40,486 nucleotides of DNA from CAYRHS01 sp964424125 (GCA_964424125.1 CAYRHS010000005.1:1-40486), one strand, 5' to 3'; shown: positions 30,423 through 38,235, numbered from the stretch's first letter. The notes: a model not told the origin generated them from the sequence alone. Translations and numbers: made by a program.

Positions 30423-31319
30423 ATGACCGAGAAGACGAGCAGGTGGCGGCGGGACGCCGATCAGATGTTGGACGAGATCCGCGAGCACGGACTCGAATCC
30501 AACGTCGCCGAGCTCGACGTGCTCGGCTACACGGTCGTACCCCCGGAGCGGGTCGGGACGCCCGCGACGACGGAACAGCTGCGGAGCGCGGTCCTCGAGG
30601 TCGACCTCCGCCGCACCGGCCGCAAGCCCGACGTCGTCGTGGGGACGTCCCACCCGATCCAGATGCCCCTGCCGTACGTGCTCTTCGAGGACCCCATCTT
30701 CGAGGAGGCGCTGATGAACCCGGTCGCGCTGACGCTCACGACCTACCTCGTCGGTCGGAGCTGCATCCTCAACCTCGCGAACGCGTTCGTGAAAGGACCC
30801 ACGACGGATCCCGCGCTGCATCCCTTCACCCTGCACTCCGACAGCTTCGCGATCCCCGAACCGCTCCCGGAGCGGGCGCAGTACGCGAACGTCACGTGGG
30901 CGCTCACCGACTACACGCGTGCCGGCGGCGCCTTGGCCCTCGTCCCCGGGAGCCACCATCTCCGCCGCCACCCGCTCGAGTCCGAGAAGCCGCTCGTGGG
31001 CGAGCACGCGAACCCGGACGCGATCGCCGTCGAGGCGCCGGCCGGATCGCTCATCGTGTGGCACGGCAACACGTGGCACGGCTCGTACCCGCGCACCGAG
31101 CCGGGTTTGCGGGTGACCTTGGTCTTCGCGTTCTCGAGGATGTACGTCCAGACGCACGAGCGGATCCGCGAGAAGGTGACCTCCGACATGCTCGATCGCA
31201 ACCCGCCCCGGTTCGCGGTCCTCACCGGCCAGGACTCGCCGTACCGCTACCCCGACAGCGGTGCGGAGTACGAGAAGATCCCGGCCTTCTCCCGCGCCCA
31301 GGCCAGCGTCTTCGGCTGA
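30423..31319 (+). CDS. Phytanoyl-CoA dioxygenase (PhyH) family protein
   Basis: A 298-aa non-heme Fe(II)/2-oxoglutarate oxygenase. Iron ligands: H138 and D140 in FTLHSDSFAIP and H219 in WHGNTWHGSYP; R230 lies 11 residues later and should bind 2-oxoglutarate, the same H-to-R spacing as human PHYH (H264, R275). The double-stranded beta-helix core includes GGALALVPGSHH. Start ATG 30423 with GGGAGG 6 nt upstream. Bacterial PhyH-family enzymes hydroxylate very varied substrates, including CoA esters, amino acids and natural products, so the phytanoyl-CoA name is only a family label. It has its own promoter with the 16-nt motif and a hairpin after its stop. It precedes the sulfatase operon by 74 nt. 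Confidence 0.88.
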   Translation: MTEKTSRWRRDADQMLDEIREHGLESNVAELDVLGYTVVPPERVGTPATTEQLRSAVLEVDLRRTGRKPDVVVGTSHPIQMPLPYVLFEDPIFEEALMNPVALTLTTYLVGRSCILNLANAFVKGPTTDPALHPFTLHSDSFAIPEPLPERAQYANVTWALTDYTRAGGALALVPGSHHLRRHPLESEKPLVGEHANPDAIAVEAPAGSLIVWHGNTWHGSYPRTEPGLRVTLVFAFSRMYVQTHERIREKVTSDMLDRNPPRFAVLTGQDSPYRYPDSGAEYEKIPAFSRAQASVFG

Positions 31320-31324
31320 GTCCT

Positions 31325-31342
31325 CGGACGTCCTGGCGTCCG
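31325..31342 (+). terminator. Small hairpin after the dioxygenase gene
   Basis: CGGACG (31325-31330) and CGTCCG (31337-31342) form a 6-bp stem with a 6-nt loop, 5 nt after the stop codon and just upstream of the second copy of the 16-nt motif. It may end or attenuate the dioxygenase transcript. There is no U-tract. Confidence 0.4.
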
Positions 31343-31345
31343 TTG

Positions 31346-31361
31346 GTGAACGATGGTTAAC
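31346..31361. promoter_or_regulatory. Shared 16-nt operator candidate, copy 2 (GTGAACGATGGTTAAC)
   Basis: Differs from copy 1 at one position. It ends 32 nt before ATG 31394 of the substrate-binding protein, first gene of the sulfatase-amidase operon. Equal placement in front of two separate transcription units is what a shared operator or activator site would show. Confidence 0.6.
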
Positions 31362-31393
31362 TCTGCGGGACGGGCGATCGTGGGGGGACACCA

Positions 31394-32632
31394 ATGCGCA
31401 CACGTCGGTGGCGACACCTGGTGAGGGTCGGGGCGCTGCTCGGAGTCCTGATCCTGCTCGCAACGGCGTGCGGGAACGACGACGACGGCGGCGCGAGCGA
31501 GTCCAGCTCGACGACGGATCCCGCGGCGGCGCTGAGCGGCGAGCCGATCCGGCTCATGGTGATCTTCGAGGGCACGGGAGTCTCCGCCATCCCTACCACG
31601 CCCGACGGCGCGATCGCGGCGGCCGACGCCGTCAATCGCGACGGCGGGATCGACGGGCGGCCCGTCGAGGTCGTCGAGTGCGACACGGGCAACGATCCCA
31701 ACACGGCGGCGGAGTGCGGCCGCAGGATCGTCGACGAAGGCTTCCTCGCCGCCGTGGGGAGCCTGTCGCTGCAGACCAGCGAGTACCTTCCCCAGTTGGC
31801 TCAGGCGAAGATCCCATCGGTCGGTCAGGCCCCGACGACCGCCGACACCTTCACGTCCGAGGCCTCGTTCCCCATCCAAGGTGCGGCCGTCTCATCGATC
31901 GCCGGGCTGGCCGGAGCGCTCGCCGACATGGGCTCGACGAACATCGGCCTGGCCCGTCCCGACCTCGCCGCGGGCGGTGCCATCGCGGGCATCGCGAACA
32001 CCGGGCTCGAGCGTTTCGGGATCGAGATCGGAAACGACGTCCCCGTCCCCGAGGGCGCACCCGACATGGCCCCCTTCGTCGAGGCGGCGCTCAAGGGTGG
32101 GACCGACGGGGTGCTGGTGACCCTGGCGGGCCCGGAGGCGGCGAGCTTCCTCACCGAGCTGCGCGCCACCGATCCCGACGTCCCGGTCGCCGTCGTCACA
32201 ACGTTCAGCGATGAGGTGTTCAAGTCCCTTGGTGACGCGACGGAGGGCCTGATTCTCCAGACCCAGTTCCTCGAGCCCGACTTCTCCGACGCCCCGGGCG
32301 TCCAGGAGCTCACCGACGACATGGAGGCCGCGGGCTTCGAGGACTTCTCGGGTCCTCGTCCCCCCAACTCGTGGTCGGCGGTGATGATCGTGGCCGAGGT
32401 CCTGCGCGACGCCGCCGAGATCACTCCCCAGGCCCTCTGGGACGAGCTCGGCTCGGGTCGGGAGTTCGAGACGGGGTTGACCCCGCCGGTCCAGTTCGCG
32501 ACTCCGTCGGGGAGCTTCCCGCGGATCTTCAACGCGTGCCTGATCATCACGACGATCGAGAACGGGGAGCCGGTTCCCGTGACCGGCGAGTTCCAGGACG
32601 CGATCACCGGGGAGCCCTGCGAGCAGCCGTGA
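31394..32632 (+). CDS. ABC transporter substrate-binding lipoprotein (branched-chain amino acid type)
   Basis: A 412-aa extracytoplasmic binding protein of the Leu/Ile/Val-binding (periplasmic-binding-protein type 1) fold. Basic N-terminus, hydrophobic helix and lipobox LATAC put the lipidated cysteine at C26; an acidic Ser/Thr linker follows. Family features: AIAAADAVNRDGGIDGRPVEVVECDTGNDPN and the two-lobe organisation with VVTTFSDEVFKSLGD in the second lobe. This fold binds amino acids, amides, urea and aromatic acids. It starts the operon (GGGGGGA before the ATG), yet no livHMGF-type permease or ATPase gene is in the window, so it must use components encoded elsewhere or act as a sensor. 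The stop overlaps the next start as GTGA. Confidence 0.92.
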   Translation: MRTRRWRHLVRVGALLGVLILLATACGNDDDGGASESSSTTDPAAALSGEPIRLMVIFEGTGVSAIPTTPDGAIAAADAVNRDGGIDGRPVEVVECDTGNDPNTAAECGRRIVDEGFLAAVGSLSLQTSEYLPQLAQAKIPSVGQAPTTADTFTSEASFPIQGAAVSSIAGLAGALADMGSTNIGLARPDLAAGGAIAGIANTGLERFGIEIGNDVPVPEGAPDMAPFVEAALKGGTDGVLVTLAGPEAASFLTELRATDPDVPVAVVTTFSDEVFKSLGDATEGLILQTQFLEPDFSDAPGVQELTDDMEAAGFEDFSGPRPPNSWSAVMIVAEVLRDAAEITPQALWDELGSGREFETGLTPPVQFATPSGSFPRIFNACLIITTIENGEPVPVTGEFQDAITGEPCEQP

Positions 32633-34179
32633 GTCATCGCGACGGCGGCGTGGGCGACTTCCCGGCGACGCGGCCGAACATCCTGCTGCTCATGGCGGAC
32701 CAGCACCGCCACGACGTCATCGGGGCGGCCGGCCATCCTGTGGTCCAGACCCCGAATCTCGACCGGTTGACGGGCGAGGGCGTGCGGTTCTCCCGTGCCT
32801 ACTGCCAGGGTCCGCTCTGTATGCCGGCCCGTGTTTCCGTGCTCACGGAGCGCTACGTGCGGGACCACGGCGTGTTCGGGATCCGCACCGAAGCCGATCC
32901 GGCGTGGCCCACGTTCGTGCAGACGTTGCGCGATGCCGGATACCACACGACGTGCATCGGGAAGATGCACTTCTACCTCCACGACCGCGACGGCAACACC
33001 GCGGATCACGCCGACCAGATCGCGGCCCACGGATTCACCGAGAACATCGAGACCGTCGGCAAGCTCGCGAGCCGCCGCCTGGAGAGCCCGTACACGGACT
33101 ACCTCCGCTCGGAAGGACTCTTCGAGACCTACCGCGACTTCATCGGCGTGAGCCGCTACAGCGACTCCGTCGTCGCGGGTCAGCGCGTCGAACGGCTCCC
33201 GCTCTGGCACACGGAGTCGATCCCCCTCCCGGCAGACGCCTACATCGACGCCTGGCACGGCCGGCGCACCGCGCGGTGGATCGACGAGTACGAGGACGAC
33301 AAACCGTTCTTCTGCTGGCTCGGCTTCCCGGGCCCCCATGATCCCTGGGACGCGCCCGCCGAGTACGTCGACCGCTACCGCGAGGCCGACATCGCGCTCG
33401 ACTCGACCGTTCGGCCGACAGTTCGCCCGGACACGAGCTTCGGGACGTTCCTCGACTTCCAGCTCAACACCTTCGTCGGCACCGACGATCTCAGCGACGA
33501 GCGCATCCGCGACGTATGCCGTTACTACTACGCCAACGTGACGGTGATCGACGATGCGGTCGGCAGAATCCTCGACGCCCTCGATCGCCGAGGGATGCTC
33601 GAGAACACGTGGATCGTCTACACCTCCGACCACGGCGAGATGCTCGGGGCCCACGGGCTGCTCTCGAAGATGGTCTTCTACGAGCCTTCGGTGCTCGTCC
33701 CGCTGCTGATACGTCCTCCGGGCGGGACGACGAAGCAAGTGGTGGACGTTCCCGTCGAACACGTCGACGTGTCGACCACCTTGCGGGCCGTCGGCGGCGC
33801 AGGTGAACTCCCGGGTTCCGAAGGTCGCTCGCTGCTGGACCTGATCAGCGGCGGCGCCGCATCGTCCCGTGAGGTCGTTCACACTGAGAACCTGGGCTTC
33901 GGCGCCTTCGTCACCGACCGGTACAAGCTGGTCGTCGACGAGGACGACGTCGCACCCGCCCAGCTCTTCGACCTCGTCGAGGACCCGGAGGAAGACCGCG
34001 ACATCGTCGACGATCCCGCCTACGTGAGGGTCGTCGACGAGCTCATGGCGCGGCACGCGCGTCCGTTCTTCTCGACGCCGCCTGCGCGCCCCGAACCGAG
34101 CTTCTCCCAGCTCTTCGCCGAGCTCCAGGCGTGGAGGGCAGCGACGGAAGCGAACGGGCCGGAGGGAGGCCGAACGTGA
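32629..34179 (+). CDS. Type I sulfatase, choline-sulfatase-like (first of tandem pair)
   Basis: A 516-aa alkaline-phosphatase-superfamily hydrolase. N-terminal metal motif NILLLMADQH (D24, Q25); the formylglycine motif CMPAR (C64 in CQGPLCMPARVS) fits the CxPxR signal recognised by formylglycine-generating enzyme; GKMHF; and YTSDHGEMLGAHG with the second set of metal ligands. The DQ and DHG forms are those of cytosolic choline sulfatases and phosphonate monoester hydrolases, so substrate could be a sulfate ester, sulfamate or phosphonate/phosphate diester. There is no signal peptide: it acts in the cytoplasm. Start GTG 32629 overlaps the preceding stop (GTGA). A maturase gene is not in the window. 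A close paralogue follows directly. Confidence 0.92.
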   Translation: MSHRDGGVGDFPATRPNILLLMADQHRHDVIGAAGHPVVQTPNLDRLTGEGVRFSRAYCQGPLCMPARVSVLTERYVRDHGVFGIRTEADPAWPTFVQTLRDAGYHTTCIGKMHFYLHDRDGNTADHADQIAAHGFTENIETVGKLASRRLESPYTDYLRSEGLFETYRDFIGVSRYSDSVVAGQRVERLPLWHTESIPLPADAYIDAWHGRRTARWIDEYEDDKPFFCWLGFPGPHDPWDAPAEYVDRYREADIALDSTVRPTVRPDTSFGTFLDFQLNTFVGTDDLSDERIRDVCRYYYANVTVIDDAVGRILDALDRRGMLENTWIVYTSDHGEMLGAHGLLSKMVFYEPSVLVPLLIRPPGGTTKQVVDVPVEHVDVSTTLRAVGGAGELPGSEGRSLLDLISGGAASSREVVHTENLGFGAFVTDRYKLVVDEDDVAPAQLFDLVEDPEEDRDIVDDPAYVRVVDELMARHARPFFSTPPARPEPSFSQLFAELQAWRAATEANGPEGGRT

Positions 34180-35693
34180 CGCCGAACGTGCTCCTTCTGA
34201 TGTCGGACCAGCACCGATTCGACACGATGGGCTGCGCCGGCCATCCGGTGGTGGCGACTCCCAACCTCGATCGTCTCGCCGCGGAGGGCATGCGATTCTC
34301 GCGTGCCTACTGTCAGGGTCCGCTGTGCATCCCGGCGCGGGCCTCGTTCCTCTCCGAGCGCTATGTGCGCGACCACGGTGTGTCCGACTTCCGCTACGAG
34401 ATCCCCGTCGAGACGCCGACGTTCCTGCACGCCGTGCGGGCCGCTGGTTACCACACGGCCTGCGTCGGCAAGATGCACTTCCACCGACCCGAATACGGTG
34501 GGCGAACGAGTGACCGTCTCGCAGAGATGCGCGCCCACGGGTTCGACGATGTCATCGAGGTCATGGGCAAGACGGAGGCGATCCACGTTCGCAGCGAGTA
34601 CTCCGACTTCCTCGAGCAGCGCGGCCTCTACGATCGGTTCCGAGAGTGGATGGCGTCCAACGACTACTACGACCAGATCATCGACGGCCGCACCATCCCG
34701 CGCTCTCCGATCTGGGAGCCCGGGTCCACACCGCTGCCGACGGACGCGTTCGCAGACCTCTGGATCGCTGACCGGGTCGTGCGCTGGATCGAGGACTACG
34801 ACCGCGACGAGCCCTTCTGCTGTTGGGCCGGCTTCGTCGGCCCGCACGACCCGTGGGAGGCGCCGGCGGAGTACGTCGACCACTATCGCGATGCGGACGT
34901 CCCACTCGACACGACGGCTCGTCCCCCGCTGCCGGAGGACGAGCAGTTCCGCGTCTTCGTCGACTACTTCCTCAATGAATGGAGTCAGACCGACGGGATG
35001 ACGGACGAGGTCATCCGCGAGCTTCGCCGCTACTACTACGGAGGCGTCTCTGTCATCGACGACGCCGTCGGTCGTATCCTCACCGCGCTGGAGCATTGCG
35101 GACTCCTCGACGAGACGCTCGTCGTCTACACGTCGGACCACGGCGAGATGCTCGGAACGCACGGCTTCCTCACCAAGATGGTCTTCTACGAGCCTTCGGT
35201 GCGTGTCCCTCTCGTGATACGCCCGCCGGGGGGTTGCGCGCCGCAGGTCGTCGAGGGGATGGTGGAGCACGTCGACGTCCCCGCGACCATCCGGGCCGCC
35301 GCCGAGGCCCCTGACGTCCCGGGCTCGGAAGGCCACTCGCTGCTCGGTCACCGTTCCCGCCCCGGCGCGGGATTCACGCGAGACGTCGTGCACAGCGAGA
35401 ACTGGGGCTTCGGGCTCGTGGCGACCGAGCGGCACAAGGTGGTCGTCGACGAGGACCGTCGGGTGCCGGTGCAGTGCTTCGACCTCGACGACGATCCCGA
35501 CGAGGAGCACGACCGCATCGATGACCCCGACTTCGCGCCGACGCTCGCGGCGCTGATGGACGGTGTCGTGCGGCCCTTCTACACATCCGGCGTCTTCCGG
35601 CCCGTTGCCGACGCCAACTTCGCCGACATGCGCCGGACCATCCAGGAGCTCGCGCACCTCGCCGAAGAGCGGGGCACGACGGCCCGACCGTGA
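34176..35693 (+). CDS. Type I sulfatase, choline-sulfatase-like (second of tandem pair)
   Basis: A 505-aa paralogue of the preceding sulfatase, from tandem duplication: shared blocks include AYCQGPLCxPAR, ERYVRDHGV, DHGEML and KMVFYEPSV. Metal residues D11 and Q12 (LLMSDQH), formylglycine precursor C51 in CIPAR, and YTSDHGEMLGTHG are all intact, so both copies should be active. Divergence between the two lies mainly in the substrate-facing middle region (the segments after GKMHF differ), which suggests different substrates or sequential steps. Start GTG 34176, overlapping the previous stop as GTGA, is supported by GGAGGGAGG; an ATG 45 nt upstream (34131) is in frame but less well placed. No signal peptide. 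Confidence 0.92.
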   Translation: MTPNVLLLMSDQHRFDTMGCAGHPVVATPNLDRLAAEGMRFSRAYCQGPLCIPARASFLSERYVRDHGVSDFRYEIPVETPTFLHAVRAAGYHTACVGKMHFHRPEYGGRTSDRLAEMRAHGFDDVIEVMGKTEAIHVRSEYSDFLEQRGLYDRFREWMASNDYYDQIIDGRTIPRSPIWEPGSTPLPTDAFADLWIADRVVRWIEDYDRDEPFCCWAGFVGPHDPWEAPAEYVDHYRDADVPLDTTARPPLPEDEQFRVFVDYFLNEWSQTDGMTDEVIRELRRYYYGGVSVIDDAVGRILTALEHCGLLDETLVVYTSDHGEMLGTHGFLTKMVFYEPSVRVPLVIRPPGGCAPQVVEGMVEHVDVPATIRAAAEAPDVPGSEGHSLLGHRSRPGAGFTRDVVHSENWGFGLVATERHKVVVDEDRRVPVQCFDLDDDPDEEHDRIDDPDFAPTLAALMDGVVRPFYTSGVFRPVADANFADMRRTIQELAHLAEERGTTARP

Positions 35694-36820
35694 GCCGGGC
35701 CGTCTCGAACCCGGCCGGCGACCGACTGTTCGGGCTCGTCGAGGCATACGCCGAGCTCGGCGATCACCGGACGGGCAGCGACGTGGACGCCGCCACCTCG
35801 GACTGGTTCGCCGCCGAGCTCGAGGCCCGCGGCGCGGTTGTCGAGACGTTCCCGTTCGACTTCGACGTCTATGAGGCCGAAGCGTCCGTGGCAATCGACG
35901 GGCAGTCGGTCGATTCGCTGCCCTTGTTCTACGAAGCCGTGGGCTCGCTGGAGACCGCCACGCCGGCGGTGGCGGAGCTGCAGTTCGTCGGGGGGTTCCT
36001 CCCCGGTGAGGTGGATCAGGTGGTCGCGTCGGCGCGCGCCGACGCGCCGACATCGGTCGGGGCGGTCGTGCTCGCGACCCGTGGTCACGGCAACCGACTG
36101 GTTGCGCTCAATCGTGCGCCGGAGCTTCGTGACGGCACCCCCTCGGTGCTCGTGGCGGGCCGCGAGCTCGATGCGCTCACGGACGGTTCGATCAGAGTTC
36201 GATGGGAGGCGAGGATCGCCCCGGGGTCGTCGACGAACGTGATCGGGCTCGTCGGAGGGTCTGCCCCCGACCCGTATGTGATCGCGACGCCGCTGTCCGG
36301 CTGGTTCGCGTGCGCCGGTGAGCGGGGGACCGGGATCGCGCTCGCTCTGGAGGCGGCGAAGGAGTTGGCGGCTACGCACCCCGTGCTCGTAGTCGGGACG
36401 GCGGGACACGAGCTCGAGTACCTGGGCCAGCGCCGGCTCCTCCCCGAGCTCTCGTCGCGTATCGATCGACCGCGTGCGGTGGTCCATCTCGGCGCGGGCG
36501 TCGCGGTGGGAGAGCTCGCCGAGGGCGGGGGGTTCTCCGCGCCCGCCCTACGGCTCGCCATGGTCGCGGCTCGCGGGGGTGCGTCAGCCTCGTTGGCGGA
36601 GGTGCTCAGGCCGGCCGGCTACGAGGTCGGACCCGGACCGGCGATCTGGCCGGGCGAGGGCGAGGCGTGGCGTCAGCACGGAGCACCGACCCTGTCGCTG
36701 ATCTCGGCGGTCGAGCGGATCCATACCCGTGACGACCTTCCCGAGCAGACGACGAGCCCCGCGATCCTGGCGGACGTCCACCGCGCGATCGTGGACGCGA
36801 TGCAACGGCTCGTGCGATGA
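35690..36820 (+). CDS. M28-like peptidase homologue with degenerate metal site
   Basis: A 376-aa protein with the architecture of M28 aminopeptidases: N-terminal GDHRTGSDVDAATSDWFAAEL, an inserted PA-like domain (about 60-180), then the catalytic-type core. The zinc ligands are largely missing. The HxD motif reads ATPLSGW (199-205), the bridging-Asp motif DDGSG reads GERGTG (E211), the Glu-Glu pair is H240-E241 in TAGHELEYLG, and the later Asp is replaced by Gly in VVHLGAGVAVG. The C-terminal His (IHTRDD) is kept. It may therefore be a non-peptidase, an enzyme with altered metal chemistry or a binding/scaffold protein. Start GTG 35690 overlaps the sulfatase stop (GTGA); it overlaps the amidase start by ATGA. 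Cytoplasmic. Confidence 0.8.
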   Translation: MSRAVSNPAGDRLFGLVEAYAELGDHRTGSDVDAATSDWFAAELEARGAVVETFPFDFDVYEAEASVAIDGQSVDSLPLFYEAVGSLETATPAVAELQFVGGFLPGEVDQVVASARADAPTSVGAVVLATRGHGNRLVALNRAPELRDGTPSVLVAGRELDALTDGSIRVRWEARIAPGSSTNVIGLVGGSAPDPYVIATPLSGWFACAGERGTGIALALEAAKELAATHPVLVVGTAGHELEYLGQRRLLPELSSRIDRPRAVVHLGAGVAVGELAEGGGFSAPALRLAMVAARGGASASLAEVLRPAGYEVGPGPAIWPGEGEAWRQHGAPTLSLISAVERIHTRDDLPEQTTSPAILADVHRAIVDAMQRLVR

Positions 36821-38214
36821 CGACCCGTGACGACGCCTGGCTCGACGGTGCGTGCGCGCTCGTCGACGCTCACCGAACCGGTGATCGCAGCCCGCTCGAG
36901 TCGGTCGAGGTGGCGTTGGATGCCATAGAGCACTCTTCAATCGGGGCGTTCTCGTTCGTCGATGCGGAAGGTGCCCGGGCCGCGGCGCGCAAGACCGATG
37001 TCGACCTCCCGTTCGGTGGCGTGCCGATCGGCGTGAAGGAGCTCTTCGCCGTCGACGGATGGCCCGATACGAAGGGGTCGGCTGCGCTGGCGGACCGAGT
37101 GGCTGGCCGGGACAGCACGGTGGTCGCCCGGCTGCGGGCCGCCGGTGCGATCCCCGTCGGCCTCACCACCTCGCCCGAGTTCGGCTCCGCGCTCCAGCAC
37201 GAGAGCCCGATGGCGCCGACCACGAGAAACCCGTGGCAGCTCGACCGGAGCCCGGGTGGGTCGTCGGCGGGCGCGGCCGCGGCCGTCGCCGGCGGTCTCG
37301 TCCCGCTGAGCGTGGGCTCGGACGGCGGCGGTTCGATCCGGGTCCCGGCGTCCCTGTGCGGGCTGCCAGGTCTGAAGGTCACCTACGGGCGCATCCCCGC
37401 CGGACCGGGCGCGCTGGTCGGTGGTGTCCACTCGGTCCCAGGCGTGCTGACCCGATCGGTGCGCGACGTGGCACGCTTTCTGGACGTCGCCAATGGCTAC
37501 GAACCGAGCGATCCGTTTAGCTTGCCCCGCCTCGACGGCTGGGAGTCCGGGCTCGGCTCGCAGCTCGGGCGCGAGGTTCGAATCACGATCCTTCCCGGCT
37601 TCGCGGGCACCGTCGCGCGCGAAGACGTCGCCGAGCTTGCCGTCGACGCGGCCGAACTCCTGTGCGACGAGATCGGCGCCCGTCGCGTTCGGGCTCCTGT
37701 CGAGCTTCCCACACCGACGATGGACTGGATGCTCAGCCTTCGCAGCGAGACCGTCGCCGAGCTCGATGATCGCTACCCGGACTGCCGGGACGAGTTGACA
37801 CCGAGCCTCCGTCTGCTCCTCGACCTCGTCGAGCAGCGGTACGACGTCCGGCTGCGAGCGCGGATGGAGCGCCAGCGACGGGACATGGTCGAAGCGTTGG
37901 CATGCGTGTTCGAGGAGACCGACGTGGTCGCGACGGTCACACAGCCGGACGTGGCCTACGCACTCGAGGGTTGGCCGGACGACGGTTCCGGCGGGGCCCC
38001 GGATGCTCCGGTGTTGAATCGCGTGCTCCCGACCATCCCCGCCAACATGGCCGGGGTCCCGGCGATCACCCTTCCGGTCGGGACGGTGCGGGGCCTCCCC
38101 GTCGGGCTGCAACTCATGGCGCAGCACCATCGCGAGGGCTTGCTGCTCGATCTCGCGTCGGTCGTCGAACGTGTGCGTCCCTGGCCACTCGTGGCCCCCG
38201 GCGCACCCTGCTGA
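36817..38214 (+). CDS. Amidase (amidase signature family)
   Basis: A 465-aa Ser-cisSer-Lys amide hydrolase. Catalytic residues: K74 in GGVPIGVKELF, cis-Ser S149 in SPGGSSAGAAAAVAGG and nucleophile S173 in GSDGGGSIRVPASLCG; the 24-residue serine spacing equals that of FAAH (S217/S241). A C-terminal block NRVLPTIPANMAGVPAITLPVG is typical. It hydrolyses small or acylated amides to acid plus ammonia or amine; it is not a GatA, since no gatB/gatC are near. Start ATG 36817 overlaps the M28-like stop as ATGA. Last gene of the sulfatase operon; its stop lies in the hairpin shared with the MFS gene. Confidence 0.93.
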   Translation: MTTRDDAWLDGACALVDAHRTGDRSPLESVEVALDAIEHSSIGAFSFVDAEGARAAARKTDVDLPFGGVPIGVKELFAVDGWPDTKGSAALADRVAGRDSTVVARLRAAGAIPVGLTTSPEFGSALQHESPMAPTTRNPWQLDRSPGGSSAGAAAAVAGGLVPLSVGSDGGGSIRVPASLCGLPGLKVTYGRIPAGPGALVGGVHSVPGVLTRSVRDVARFLDVANGYEPSDPFSLPRLDGWESGLGSQLGREVRITILPGFAGTVAREDVAELAVDAAELLCDEIGARRVRAPVELPTPTMDWMLSLRSETVAELDDRYPDCRDELTPSLRLLLDLVEQRYDVRLRARMERQRRDMVEALACVFEETDVVATVTQPDVAYALEGWPDDGSGGAPDAPVLNRVLPTIPANMAGVPAITLPVGTVRGLPVGLQLMAQHHREGLLLDLASVVERVRPWPLVAPGAPC

Positions 38215-38235
38215 GCATTCCGATCGTCGCTCAGC
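38210..38235. terminator. Stop-to-stop hairpin between amidase and MFS genes
   Basis: GCTGAGC (38210-38216) pairs perfectly with GCTCAGC (38229-38235) around a 12-nt loop. The amidase TGA (38212-38214) pairs base for base with the MFS stop (TCA, 38231-38233). It is weaker than the 27.4-kb hairpin but has the same layout. Confidence 0.5.

Noticed and set aside
31825..36053. Long minus-strand open frames opposite the two sulfatases and the M28-like gene.
   Set aside because: Their translations are Arg/Asp/Val-rich with no recognisable domain and mirror the codon structure of well-supported plus-strand genes; long antisense frames are expected at this GC content.
36817..38214. Amidase considered as GatA of the tRNA amidotransferase.
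   Set aside because: No gatB or gatC is near, and the gene is the last member of a sulfatase operon; catalytic residues alone do not separate the subfamilies.
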